Of a stretch of DNA of 64,000 nt, positions 47,831 through 60,398 are shown one piece after another. Position numbers and translations under genes: made by a program. How positions within the stretch are numbered: the stretch's first letter is position 1; every line of letters starts with the position of its first letter. This DNA comes from Stercorarius parasiticus (taxonomy: Eukaryota; Chordata; Aves; Charadriiformes; Stercorariidae), in the NCBI GenBank assembly GCA_013396915.1, contig VWZL01000202.1:92447-156446 (forward strand), in the 5' to 3' direction. Below the pieces are notes generated by a model that worked only from the letters and a program-made list of their open reading frames with translations, was not told the origin of the DNA and did no database searches.

Positions 47831-48049
47831 GCTGCGCAAGTCTTTTAAGATTCTTTTCCCTCCACGTAAGCCAACAAAGGAAGATAAAGATCACCCTATT
47901 TGTGGTAACTGGTACTTAGTTCCTTTTAGTTACACTTAAAATAAACTCTCTTTTAGTTCTCCAAAGGTTTCAGCCTTCAGACACACCACTACCGAGCTGT
48001 AAGCCAGCCACCTTCCTCTCAGCCTGTCTTGGCTCCAAGTTCACGACTA

Positions 48050-48180
48050 CTCTGTGCGCTCGGGACATTAAACTTTAAAGTCACGTTTTATTTGTACAGC
48101 TGGATGCATCAGGTTTATGCTTATTGTCTAATTAGCCAACCAAACCACTTTTGAAAGGGTTTTAATGCTTTACCCCCAGT
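48050..48180. other. Candidate conserved non-coding element
   Basis: ACGTTTTATTTGTACAGC, GTCTAATTAGCC and TTTTAATGC in 130 bases of unique sequence; regulatory role is inference. Confidence 0.18.
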
Positions 48181-48269
48181 GAGATCTCTGTAGTGAGTGT
48201 GTGTTGAAATGCTAATGGAGACAAAGAATTCCTTTTTGTAGGAATTTGCAGTATTTTGGATATATCTCA

Positions 48270-48330
48270 TGGGCCAAATCTTCAGCTGCTTTGGCTTTGT
48301 TGGAGTAAGTCAAGCTATTCCCAATTACAG
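48270..48330. repeat. Degenerate palindromic interspersed repeat
   Basis: GGGCCAAATCTTCAGCTGCT then TTGTTGGAGTAAGTCAAGC. Same landmark order as 27477-27550. Confidence 0.45.
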
Positions 48331-51300
48331 ACGTCGAAGGACTCCTGAAATTTAACAGGATACTGGAGAAGCTATTCACTAACGTTCTTGTTTTCAGATG
48401 ATTTAAAACTCTACGGCTAATTTCCAGATTTTTGCTGTCTTTCACGAAAGTTTGCTAGAAATGCCTCCTAAAGTTGGAACAAGATAACAGCTACAGGATT
48501 CACCAACCCATTAACTATTAAAGTATGCAATATATGCCCTGGCATTGACACGGTTTTACAGATTAATTCTTTCAAAACATTTCTGCTGGCATTACTTGCT
48601 GCAGAAGTAACTTAGAAATCTCATACCTACATTTTTTTTCATCCATCCTACATGAGTGGCAGGTGAGCAAAAAGTCGCTGGCCTATCTTGAGTAGCTGCT
48701 AATATCTGTTCATTAGAAAAGAAGTGTTGCTTTACCTTTTGGGGGGGTATTTCTGTTAATGCTAACGGTGTTCTTAAATGGAAATATTTTGGACAAGACC
48801 TGCCTCTTCTTATGTATTGTATAAGCTACAGCAAAATATAAAATTCTACGATTTGTGAAAAAGCAACCCAAGAAGTCCCTCTAAACACTCCAACAACACT
48901 CGTAGTAAGTAATGCTAATAACTCTTAATTATGTGCCTTATTTAATTCCTGTTTCCAAGTGCCATGAAAATAATGTGCTAAATGATAACAAATTAGCTTT
49001 TAAAATGTTAATAGAAAGTTGCTTAGTGCTGAAGGATGTTTTTTGCCATTCTGACAGGAGGGGAACTTCTCCATTAAGATTCCTCTCCAGCCCAACTGAA
49101 TCCACAGGTCACCCCTTCACTTTTTAGACCCCCACACCTCCACGCACCCAGAGATCCATTTTCAATGTAAGGCAATAACATTTTAGTTGCTTTACTCCTC
49201 AGGTTTGTTTCATTTGTATGACTGAATCTTCCTTATACAGTTGCTGGACTTAGCGCTAACTCTACCCCCATCAGTATACACGGCAACCAACCCCCGAGCT
49301 CGGCTCATTTCAAATCTGCTTTGAGTTCAAGGAGGCACAATTTCCCCATAGTATTTATCCAAAGACAAACATGAAAACTTCAAAAGCCACAACAACAGGA
49401 CAGGTGCAGAATACTACACAATGCTCACTTGGGTCTAAAGAATTTCCTGTTTCACAGTGTTCCCACTTTGGGAGTGATGCCTCCTTATACAACGGTCTCA
49501 CGACCACAGAAGAGAAGATCGAGCAAATGATTGAATTTCTAACATTTGAAATTGTTACAATTTTTATACTCAAGCCAGTTGCGCTGCTAAGCCCATAAAC
49601 ACAACTTCAGTGGAAAATCTGATGCATTTGATCAGATGGTGTTCCTGTAATGGTGATGACCCAGCAACATGAGCACAGCAGTTTTTCTAGTTGCGATATT
49701 CTTTATTGAACCAACTGATACAAAGAAGGGCAAAAACTGTCAGGAGGAAGAGCTTTTGCTCCTAAAGTTGTCCGTTCCCCCCAGCTGCATCTCTTGGGCT
49801 AACATTATTCCCCCTTACAAGTTTTGCTTCACACTTGACCTTTGCAAGCACTAAGCGAAATAGGCGGCAAAAGATGAAAAAACCTTATCTTTGCAAAAAA
49901 GCAGCCCCTATCTACAGTTTATCCCAGAAAACTCTGTGGCTATTCTGAAACGTTTTGCTACCATTCCCCATCATTCGCTTTTTTCACGCTGCTGTCTCGC
50001 TGCACTTTTGAGGCTGGATGATCACTTAATGTAAATTGTCACCTCCCCACTGAAGTCAATGAGTTGAGTTGGTTTATAGCAGTTAAGGATCTAGTTCCTG
50101 ACAGCTCGACTTTGGCAATGAAAGGGCTGAACTGTGTTTTGCAAACAAGCAATCCAGTGAACTTCATTCTTTTTCTCTGTTTGTGAACCAACTTTGGTTT
50201 GGTAAGAGATATTTGTTATTCAAGTACTTGTTGGACAGCTTGGATCAACAATGGCTCATTCCAGAAACAGTTCATTTCAATTTCTTGCTGCTCATGGGGT
50301 GAGAACTGTCACCTAAATCAGATGGAGCTGATTCTAATCTTTGAGGGGATGAGTAAGCCTTTTAAAAATAGGAGAACAAAGGCTGATGAAGAACAAATAT
50401 TCTTGTTCACATGTAAATACAAGTACACATACAAAGAACAACCAATTCCCAAACTAGCATGCAAATAAAAATCTGTCCAGGCACACACAGACAGAGAGTT
50501 ATCAAGGACCTCAGCAGACTCAGCCTGGCAAGCCCAGCTGGAGTAAAAAGTACCAAGGGTTGAAGGGATCATTACAGCCACTCTAATTAAACTTTGGTCC
50601 CAATGGCAGTGGGATTTCAATCTCTAATTCCTGCACTGACCCCACGAAACTATGGCTGAATTAGAGTATCCTCCCTGCAAGGCCGTTAAGGCTTTCAGTG
50701 ACGAAGCATTCAAGGCACCCCTTAGTAAAGGGCAGCAATGTTTAATTACTCAGTGTTGCTATTTGCTTGCATTTTCCTGTTCAGAAATGTTCATACTTGG
50801 GTTCCTATCAGTTCATGTTATTTCTTTCGCTGCTAGATGAAAAATCACTGCAGATATCTTTTTGTGATGGGCAGGCTGCAGTCAAGTACACTCTTCACTT
50901 CCTCTTTCAATACTCAGCGTGACTGTCTCACAGTACTTGACCCACTCCTTCCTCTAAGCTTTGGGTGCTTGAGGTGAGCTTCAGAAAAAATGTCAAATAA
51001 AGGTTGAACTTCCTATTAATTTTTTAGGGAGCATCAGGATGAAAACAGTGTGCCAACACTGTACAGTGATGTGTGCAGGGCTTTCTTACATCTTTTCTGT
51101 AGGCACAGGCAGAAAAACAAGGGATTTTTACAAAGCTCTGCACTTTAACTGCCTTATTAAAATGGCCTTTAAGATCCTGCAACCTCACTCACTACGATGT
51201 ATTGCTGCTCTGCTTACACCACTCTCAGGACAGTCTCTCTGGCTTGAGTATCTGAACGGCGAGCCAAGCCAAACTGATTTCAGAACATGTTATGAAAATG

Positions 51301-52034
51301 TTAATATGGCAGATGTGAAGTTTTTCCCATTCGAATTTCGACATCCTGGTGTCGGTGCGTCAGTGCACATGGCCGCATGGGGCCTTATGGTGGTCCTCAG
51401 CAGACTGCATTGTTAGAGCGATGTTATTGCAAACAAGAGTTTCTACATGCCATCGCTGCAACTCTCACCTCATCACGAGCCAAATGAAGGAACAAGGAAA
51501 AATACTAAAAGAAGAAACTAAAAGTGAGCTGGAATTAATTTCACTGAAATAAATATTTCTGTAAAATCAGCTGTACGAGCTAAACTGTTACTACATCATC
51601 CAGGAATGAAGATACTCTTCTCCAAGTTGGAGATCTTTTCTGTGGATTTTTCTGAACCGACCATGACACTACATCTTCACCACACTTGCTCTTCCAAAGT
51701 AAGGTGTCACATAAAGAATTTATTCTGTAGCTTGGGCCATATATAAAAGCTCCTCAGCACTAGGTTAGTTCAAAAGTGGAAATCAAAGTTTCGTAAATAG
51801 CTTATCAGATACAAAGATTACATTTTATCTCCAGATAACCACAGGATGCTCAAAGTCCCCTTTGAATTCCATGGCAGGTACCTCTCATAAACTACAAGAA
51901 TTACCAGAAATGGCCAAGTCAGCTTCTCGCTAGCAACAGAAACCAGGGTCTACTCCTGAAGAGGACCTTTCAGCTGGTACAAATCAGATTATCTGCCCAG
52001 ATACCAAAGGGCCACACCGCTTTCTAGCACTGGA
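48331..52034. other. Unique non-coding stretch, no gene recognised
   Basis: AT-rich. Around 48900-49025 TAAT cores cluster (CTTAATTATGTGCC, ACAAATTAGC, GTTAATAG), which may be regulatory. A G run of 7 lies near 48740. A palindromic-repeat scrap at 50043 is listed separately. Confidence 0.4.
50043..50097. repeat. Palindromic-repeat scrap
   Basis: TCCCCACTGAAGTCAATGAG then AGCAGTTAAGGATCTAG. The CTGAAGTCAATG core is the family landmark. Confidence 0.45.
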
Positions 52035-52077
52035 GAATCTGTCCTGCACAGATTCAGAGAGCTCCTGCAGAGCTCTC
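52035..52077. repeat. Two adjacent perfect hairpins
   Basis: Hairpin 1: GAATCTGT (52035-52042), loop CCTGC, ACAGATTC (52048-52055). Hairpin 2: GAGAGCTC (52057-52064), loop CTGCA, GAGCTCTC (52070-52077). Both have 8-bp perfect arms and 5-nt loops, with one base between them. Confidence 0.95.
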
Positions 52078-52642
52078 ACGCAGAACAGCAGTGGCGTGTA
52101 ATACACAGATTTCAGAAAGCCATCTGGGAATTCCCCACTGTGCCCCTCAACCACGAGGGTTACCCTGTCTTGGCTTAATTTAGACAATTGTGGTCTCCTC
52201 TGTGCAGGGAGAGGACATCCTTCTAAATACATTAGTGACTCACCCCCAGTCATAACCTACCATTGTTGAGAAAATTTGTTGTTTATGTCTGGGGAAGTCG
52301 AAAAAGTTTTGCCAAGTGCTTCTTTTGGTAACATCTTAAACATTTTAATGTCACAGCTGCTGCCAAGCCACAGGCCCCGATGTCTCGGTAGTGATGTACA
52401 GTTAGTTAAGCTCATCCAAATCACAAGTGTGCCCTTGACCTGTCCGAAGGAGCTGCTGCCTCACTGTCCCTCCTGCAGGCAGAAAAGTCCTCTGCAGTCC
52501 TGCCCCACATGCCCCAACAACTGATCCATATGCATCTGGCATTTGATAAACACATTCCAGCAAGTGGCAGGACCAAGCTCTTCCCAGGAGAAAACTCAGA
52601 AAAACCTAGAGGCTCTGGCAGTCGTAATTCTCAGGCATGTTC

Positions 52643-52660
52643 TTTTTTTTTTTTTTTTTT
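52643..52660 (-). repeat. Poly-T run (18 bases)
   Basis: Read directly. No retrotransposed sequence recognised on its left (the expected body side for a minus-strand insertion would be to the right, also unrecognised). Confidence 0.9.
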
Positions 52661-53734
52661 AAATGCAACTGAAAATAATTCATAGCTTCGAGACAAAAAG
52701 GAAAGAAATTATATTTTTGTGAACATACACCATCACAGCCTTGCAGGAGAATTAAATAAAATCTACCGTGCATTGCTGTAGAATGGAGAGCAGCCAGTCC
52801 TACCTATGGGAGAGGACAACATCACTGAGGTCTGACTCCCTCAGTGCTACTTTTTTGCACTTCAGTATGGCCACCATAACCTATCTTAATCATCTCAAAG
52901 TGAATCGTCCTGCATAAGGTTCACAACGCAAAGAAAACATCGCTTTGTTTCTCAAATTGCCCACAAGATTGACATCAGCACTGGGACTCTTTCTCTATGT
53001 CATGGCCCTGAAGGCATTAATAGACATTAATGGCCCTGACTGGGCTCCCTTCCACACCCCTGCCCAGGGGCCCAGGAAGTCAGCCCAAGGCCATCAGTCC
53101 CAGCCTGGGCTAAGTCTGCAGGGTTCAAGCCATCCTAACCAAAAACCAGCCTACGTCCTTCTTCATGCCACTGACCTGAGCATCAGAGCAAGTGCGACAC
53201 TTGGAGCAGGCGGCTGGAAGAAGGTGATCAGAAGACAGCACTCAGATGGCAATTAGTTCATCCCACCTTCGTAGAGCACGAGGTCTCAGGGAGGAGAAAA
53301 TCACATACGGAGCTTTTCGACCAAGGCATTTTCCACACAGGCAGAAAAACGGTTCTAGAAAACTTTACTCTAGGTTAAAACACTTAACACAGATTAGTTT
53401 GGGGGACGTATCTCCCAGGAATGCCTTCTACCACTACTCCAGCTTTCCTCAGAAAACTCTCTGGTCATAGAAAATCATACGTCAGAAACTGCTTATTGCA
53501 TCAATCTCACTTTAATAACTCTAGAAAGGCAGGGAAAATCATAGAAAAATAAGCACAGACAGCACTTCCCAGACTTGCACACGCACCATTCACAATTTGC
53601 TTTGACATTAGGCTCGAGTTTCTCAGAAGTAATCATCAATGTTTCAGGTTTCTATTTTTCATTGCCCAGTTTGGGGCCTGACTTTCAAAGAACAAAGAAC
53701 TTCCTGAAAATCAGTTCCTGACATTATGGGCTAG

Positions 53735-53930
53735 TTGTTAATTAGGGATGCAGGTGCCTACATGAGGCATCTAATTTGAACATTTTTGCTTACACACTCT
53801 GAGCTAGCGACTTCCTCCTCGCTAATCAGCTGCATAACGCAGAGAGCTAATATGTTAATCACCCAGTAGTTAAAAGTAGCTTCCAAAATGAAAACAAAAC
53901 TTCGGAAATTATTTTCTGGCAAGTGCAATG
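53735..53930. other. Candidate conserved non-coding element
   Basis: TGTTAATTAGGG, GCTAATCAGCTGCATAAC, GCTAATATGTTAATCACCC within 150 bases of unique sequence. Enhancer-like by composition only. Confidence 0.25.
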
Positions 53931-54949
53931 AAAGTATGCCTGCTACTGATGCGGACGAGATTTATTTTATTTTTTTGGTGGGCAAGATGAGTTCTGAAAG
54001 AGCAACTCCTATGAAAATCGCACTGGCATATAAGTGACATTTTGGCAAAACACCATGGAAAGATTTGGTCACATCCTCTCAACCCTTAATTTCTTCCTTA
54101 AATGTGCTTTTTAATATGTCACAGTTGTTAAATTTGTAACAATAATTCCCTTGAGACTAAACAACAGTGCTTGGTATGTGAAAAATGAACAATACATTTA
54201 CATCAGTAAACCAAGAGGAAATTTTAAATAAACGTATAATTGAGTACAAATAGTCTGAATGTTACTTTTATGAAATTTGACCATTCTGGAGGCTGATTTT
54301 AGCAGCAGGATGTCCTAAATAAACTCAACTAAAACATATGCTGTCATACTCTTTTTCAGTTGTGACATAACTATCCAGATTCGCTTCTTCTGAAGGCTTT
54401 ATTGCTCTTAGTCAAACATAGCTGTACAGAAGGGCAACTAAGCACTTAAATTCATTTTAAAACTTTCATTTTTTAAAACGACCAGCCAAATCCTAGAAAC
54501 AAATCTTGTAACGTATTGGCACTTTCAGCTGTTTTTGAGGGGAGGGAAGAGGAGTTGAGATTTGTATACAAAACGACTCATATAAATTCCCGCTAGATCT
54601 AGTATGGAATTTGACCGCACAAACATTGGGTAAATCAATGCCCCAGGAGCAAGGGGCTGGGCTGGGTAGGGAGAACACAAAGCTGGTGTGTTCCCTGCTC
54701 TAACTGCCTTCATGTGCTCCGCAATCAAAGCTGCTGTTCTTGCTGCCCTAACTTTGCTTGTCTAGGACTAACATTGCATTACATAAATCTTCGGGACAAG
54801 TAATTAACAACTTATTTTATTTGTTGCACAAAGCATCGAGGACGTTTCTAGGTCCTGTGTAAATGCTAAGAGTACTATTACCCTGTGTTATTTCCCAGCC
54901 AATAAAAACAGCTTTCAGTATGTCTGCGTCTCCCACCAGGGCTCAAGGG

Positions 54950-54982
54950 CTGCAGTCCTACTCATTTTAACGGGATTTCTCC
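54950..54982. repeat. Palindromic-repeat scrap
   Basis: CTGCAGTCCTACTCATTTTA then ACGGGATTTCTCC follows the 'ctgcagtcctactcatttcaatgggacttctc' form of the family. Confidence 0.4.
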
Positions 54983-55204
54983 TCTCCTAACAGAGCCCTC
55001 ACTGTGTGCTACGGTGGCAGCAGGACCGTTCAGAATAGGAACCGATCCATTTGCTTTTTCCTTTAAAAATAAAATCAACCCATTTTGGCTTCTGGTTTCT
55101 AGGGCAGAAATCCCATAGCGCTTTTAGCCTTGAGCATTTACTCAGACGTCCTTTTGGCTTCAGTATGAGTGCAAAGAGCAGCACGATTTAACAGACACAT
55201 CAGT

Positions 55205-55430
55205 GCACTGGGATTCAGAAGTTCAGGGATCGGCTCTGCTGCTAACCATTGCCACCTGCTTTACCTCTCAGTGCTCTCGCTCCTCTCCCACTCTGTCTCT
55301 GCCTCGTCTATTTGAACTCTAGGCTCCTTAATGCAAATACCATCTTCCCATAACAGCGTTGAGTGCCCAGCACCGGAGCCGTGACCTCTTTTGGGACTAT
55401 CAAACATTTTTATTATAGAAAATAAGAACA
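55205..55430 (+). repeat. MIR/CORE-SINE-like element, fairly complete
   Basis: The 5' part has CACTGGGATTCAGAAGTTCA and GGCTCTGCTGCTAACC. The 3' part has GTCTATTTGAACTCTAGGCT, TTGAGTGCCCAGCACCGGAG and GGGACTATCAAAC. These follow the order of the archosaur/turtle MIR-type SINE, whose tail reads 'gtctatttagattgtaagctctt...cagcgcctagcacaatgggg'. The longest SINE-like match in the window, still diverged and identified by eye. Confidence 0.5.
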
Positions 55431-55959
55431 CAGAGACAGTCCTTCCTTCTTGGCTTTACTAATAAAGATGGGTATTTCAGCCATGATGTATCATCAGCCC
55501 TGCGCTCTCCACCTTTGTTATCTCTAATTACTTATCTGCTAAAGTTGTTCCCTTCTGAACAGTGCAAACCTTCCCTGTCTCCTTAACGCATTGCTCTGTA
55601 TTATTCACCAACACTACGTACAGAGGACGTTAGTACAGTTGCAAATTCAATCATTCCACGCTTAGAAAATACGCAGGTCAAGACTGCCTGTGCCTTAAGT
55701 TCTCGGAGCGCAGGCAATGATGTACACGCCTTTTTTCTAGGTTGGACCCATTCTTTTTCTTCACTGGCCTTAGGCATGCTCTACTACGGATAGCAGAGGT
55801 GGAGAGGAATTCAGATGTGGTGGGATGGTGTGCCCCTGGCCCCAGGTCTCGTTCCAGCCTGGAGAACAAGTGGACATGGATCTGTCCACTGTTGCCCCAA
55901 AATCTGACTCCTTTCAAACTGATCTTGTTTGAGAACCACCTGTAGTTTTTGTGCCAGCA

Positions 55960-56420
55960 CTGGTCTCCTCTCAGAGTCAGCGCACCTGAGTTCCCAATTT
56001 CACACCCAGTCTCACTCTCCCCCTTATAACACTTTGTCTCCTTTCGCCTGGTCAAGCTAGTCCCCACTCTCTGTCCTATTTATGTATCTTCTCCACACGA
56101 ATTGCTTCTCTGTCCCTGCTTCCTCCTCCCCTTCTCTATCACAGACCACTGTTTCTATCCCATGCATTCCTGATTTTATTATCCCCATGCAATTCCCTGT
56201 CTCCGGCTCTGTGTGTCCTTTCCCACCCAATTGACTCTATCCCATTACTCATACCCATTCTCAGTTTCCCTTGGGCTAATGGCACCCATCTCTCTGCAAG
56301 TCCTGTTCAGTTTCCTCACGCCACTTCTTCAGACATAACCTTGGAAGACTCCCTGCTCCCATCTTCCCCTTCCTCCATCCTTGTGGTAGTCCTGGTACCC
56401 TCTGAATTTAAATCATAGAT
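55960..56420. other. Strand-asymmetric pyrimidine-rich block
   Basis: About 460 bases on the plus strand are dominated by C and T (by eye about 70%) without being a simple repeat. CTCTCTGTCC, CCTCCTCCCCTTCTC and similar runs recur. No open frame or element recognised. Could be a decayed unclassified repeat or a transcription-linked skew. Confidence 0.5.
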
Positions 56421-56554
56421 TCCGCCTCTACATTTTCTGGCATTTTATGACCCAGGAAAGACGAGCACAGGCAGAACAAGCTCTAAAGCCAACCCGCATC
56501 TCCCTCCCAGAGGAGGCACCGCCACAGTCATGTTGAAACCCCTTCCAGCACCAT

Positions 56555-56565
56555 GGGGGGGGGGG
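56555..56565. repeat. Poly-G run (11 bases)
   Basis: Eleven consecutive G, read directly; a site prone to sequencing or assembly length error. Confidence 0.85.
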
Positions 56566-57124
56566 CTGTCCCAGCTGCCTGGGCTGCAGTTACATTTAGG
56601 GCAGGCAAAACCCTCAAGGATCCCAGCCAAATCTCCACTAAGCACATACAAACTGAGATTTTTTTCAGTCTTGTGATTTGCCAAGGCGCAGGCAGATTTT
56701 CATTGGTATAGCAAAAATATAAACGTCCCTGGAAGCAGCAGGACAAATACACTGTGAAGAAATGATGTAAGAAAAGCTTTTTCCATGCCATTCTTCTCAA
56801 TGAAATTCTCGCACTCAGTCACCAAAAGAGTACCTGCTGCTTCTGGGCAGATATTTTTAAGGCACTTGATTCATTAATTGCACTTCACCTGATAAGTTTC
56901 TGGGCCAGTACCAAAAATAACTGTATTCTCCACTCAGACATATTTTGAATGGTGCCATGTGATGATGGGGGGAAGGGAGAACATGCAATCATGTAACCTT
57001 CAAAGCTCACAGTTCTCATTAAGCTACACTAAATGTCAAAGTCTTTCTAGCTGAACCTGGCAAAGTTATCGAGAGTGTTTCATACTAGAAATCCTACAGG
57101 AACAAACCCACTTAACGTCTGCCC

Positions 57125-57143
57125 GCCCCACCTCTGCTGGCCA
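57125..57143 (-). promoter_or_regulatory. CTCF-like site
   Basis: The minus strand reads TGGCCAGCAGAGGTGGGGC, a good match to the TGGCCASYAGRKGGCGC core of the CTCF motif. Same orientation as the weaker match at 17158. Occupancy unknown. Confidence 0.35.
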
Positions 57144-60100
57144 CGTATGTCACGACCATGTCTTTGATCTATTTCTGTGAGCGCGATAAAAGGCAGTATG
57201 TCCTCAATCAAAGCAACATCTTTCATGGCTGGATGGATTTCCAATATTCCAAAAACACACGGAGCCTAACAGCCTAATCATGTTGCACCTCGCTTCCCCA
57301 GACAGAAAGAGAGCAGCACCTTTCCTCTCTACCTGTTCTCCAGGCGGTGGATCATCTCTCTAGAAAACAAAGGATCAAAAGAAATGCAGCTGCCCCAGCC
57401 CAGCCCAACAGCTCTGCAGGTAGCAAATTCCCCCAGGAGTCAGTGGGACAATGCTACTGCTCGTTAGGGCCGGGTGGGGCAGCAGAAATGGGAATAGACA
57501 TTTCCCTTCATTCATCAAACTGGAACAAGACTGAGAGTTCAGAAAAAAACAGGCACTTGGCAGAGTCAACGACTGGGGACAAATCAGGAGAAAGAGAGAC
57601 TTTGATCATCAAAAGTGCAAAGAATGGAGGTTAAAAAGAAGCTGTTACATAAAGGGGATTCTTTAGTTACGGGAATGTTTGATCCAATTCGCAGCTAAGG
57701 ATGTGCACCCATTTTAAACGGAAAATCCTTTAGCTTTGGTATGAATTTATCTAGCCTGCCAGACAAATTGCTCATATCAAACTGTCATTTGGATGTTCAG
57801 CCATTGAAAACACAGTTAAAGCATGTCCCTTAATTAGAAATCCCGTGGAAATGAAAACAATCCTCTCTGGCATCTAGTTACCCTGGATGGTAAATTGGAC
57901 TTATCATCTGGCACGGCCGCCTTCCTGTTTGCGTGGGTGGACGGAGGCAGACAAGGAATTCTGCTCCCCTTCCAACAGCCCTCGGAGACAAGCAACCTCC
58001 CATGCCAAGGTTTCATCTCCCGCAAGCGTCTCGCTGCAAATAGAGCTGGTAGACGCAATGAGCTTCTGGGATTAGAGGTGAACAGGATAAGCGTCTTCTG
58101 CTCAGTAGGGACCAAGAGAAGCTTAGCACAACATTTTAATGGATAAATATATTTAAAATCTGTTTCATTTCACTAGATGGGAGTCTCTTTGATCAGGCTG
58201 CATTCATTCTCCAGAAAAATGTCTTCATGTCTTCAGTAAAAAAAATACAACTCGGAAGTTACCTTCTGCTACTGGAAAGACGAGGTAAGTTGTCGGTATC
58301 AGTCCTTCCAACTCTATCCATTTTATTGCTGGTCTTGTATTATTAAATACTTTGTTCAAAGCCCCACGTCCCAGCAGCTTGTTATTATATCAGAATTTCA
58401 GCCTCATTAAAAACTAAAACCGGTCTCAAATCCTCACAGATTTGAAAATCTTAAAAGATTAATCACAAAGGTGAAAAAGCAAAAGGTGTATTTTAGCAGT
58501 GAGGACAGTTAACCATTGGAACAATCAACTGTGGGATATGTTCAGTTCTTTCCCATTTGAAATTTTCAAGTCAAGATGGCATAACGCATCCTTTCGTAGG
58601 CAGCAGACAGTCTAACACACGAGCTTTTGAACCCTACCCAGGAATCACACGGGGAAATTCTCTGGCTCACATTTCACTGATCAGATTAGAGAAGCACAAC
58701 CACTCCCGGGGACCTCAGACTGATGGAAAAAGAACCCACATTGCTCTGGTCTTGTGCTTGTGGTGACAAATTCACGAGCTTTGAATGTTATACGCTGGCA
58801 ATGTTGACACACTGCATTCAATTTCTTTGAAAACTTGCTTTGTTTATGGCCCCTTTTTACAGGGCATTTCTCACTTTATAGGAAATAGATCCTCAGTTGT
58901 CAGCCAACGTAGCCAGTTGACTTGAGATGAACTACGTCAGGATTTTACCAGAAGTAGATCTAGCAATTTCTCCTCTCCTTCAGGAAAAGCTCCTGAAGTG
59001 GTTACCAGATCCAAGCATATTTGCAAGAAAGCCTCATCCTTCAGATTTCCCAGGTTTTGCAGAAGTTACAGACCAGCTCCACAGAGGCTTGGTAGGAATT
59101 TCCTCTTATCCCACAAAAGGACCTGAGAAGACCAAAGAAGTGACATAATCCCACATGGACTCCACATAGGCAGGTTCAGAGGTGTGAAGACAGAAACAGG
59201 AGAGGAATTTACCCTGTGCCAATCTTTCTCTGGGAAAGCTACTTCTGCCGCGGGACTAGTATAACAAATTTGGTGTGGTTCTGTTCCTTTTCCATCACTT
59301 TCCCAACCAAGAAGTTCCCCATCACTTGGCTAAGCTTCCCAGGACAGAGGCTGAGGAGAAGAGATTGACTGCAATAAAAATAAAAGTAGGGTACTAAATA
59401 AGGCACTGCTGTAGAGTAACAGGAAGGGTGGAAAGGAATGGGCTCATGCATATTACAGTCCTATAAAAGAGAAAGAATTCTTAAATGAGTATTAAAGAGC
59501 GCTGAGTTACAGCATGAGAAAACTAGTTTAATTACCTATTGTGCAGCTGTAGTTAATTTTGTACAGATTTTACAGACATCCCAGCTATCATGCAATGCTC
59601 CATACAATCACTGTGGGTGACACTCCACTTTTGTCACAGGTGCTGTTAACGATGCCATTACTTGGGCAAATCTTCCATCAACCTCAGTTCAATGTCTCCT
59701 CAAGTAGGACCTGAGGTCAGATAACACCTGATGAATATACATGGCAGGAGGAGGAATCTGCTTCCTGACTGCACACAAGAGAAACACATGGTGTGTGGGG
59801 ATACATAAATACACATACACATGCTTTCCACCCAGGCAACCTCAGTCGGATTAGCTCCAACCATCTTTGTAACAAACCTTTAAAGTTCCTCTGGTGAGGG
59901 GTGTCTCCTTGGGAAAGTCATATAATAGTCTAAAATTTGTTAGAGTCCTAGTCCTTGTTTGGGAACATAAACTGCCTTCTACAGATTGGGTTTGAAAATG
60001 TGCTACTAACAACCGATTCATCCCACTGTACATCCAAGCCATGACTGAGCGATCAAAAGACTGATTGCTTCTGATGACCACCTGAAAATCTAACAAACAG

Positions 60101-60398
60101 GTAACTCAATGGCCAAATAAGCATTTAGCAGCCAAATTAAATTATTAGTTACCTATCAGCTCTGCTGCTGATGTTCATCAGATGCCTAGAACAGTAGCAT
60201 CAAGCTAACTGGCATATTATCCTTAACCACTTAGCAGTTTGCTAAATCATGGGTACTCAAATGACCTCAACAAGTTGTTTCTCAAATCCTAAACAAGCCC
60301 AATCTCTTTTGACAATGCTTGAAATCTCCAGGAGTCATGTGAAGTGTGTATTAAAGCATTTCACTGGAGATGAACATCCACAGCATATGCATCAATGC

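Larger units (their letters stand above)
52078..55204. other. Unique non-coding stretch, no gene recognised
   Basis: Apart from the poly-T and the elements listed separately I see no exon or transposon. The stretch 53005-53040 has the short motif ATGGCCCTGA twice around an ATTAATAGACATTAAT near-palindrome. Confidence 0.4.

Noticed and set aside
58927..59148. 73-codon frame with protein-like composition
   Set aside because: Too short to judge, no recognisable family and no flanking splice signals I can defend.
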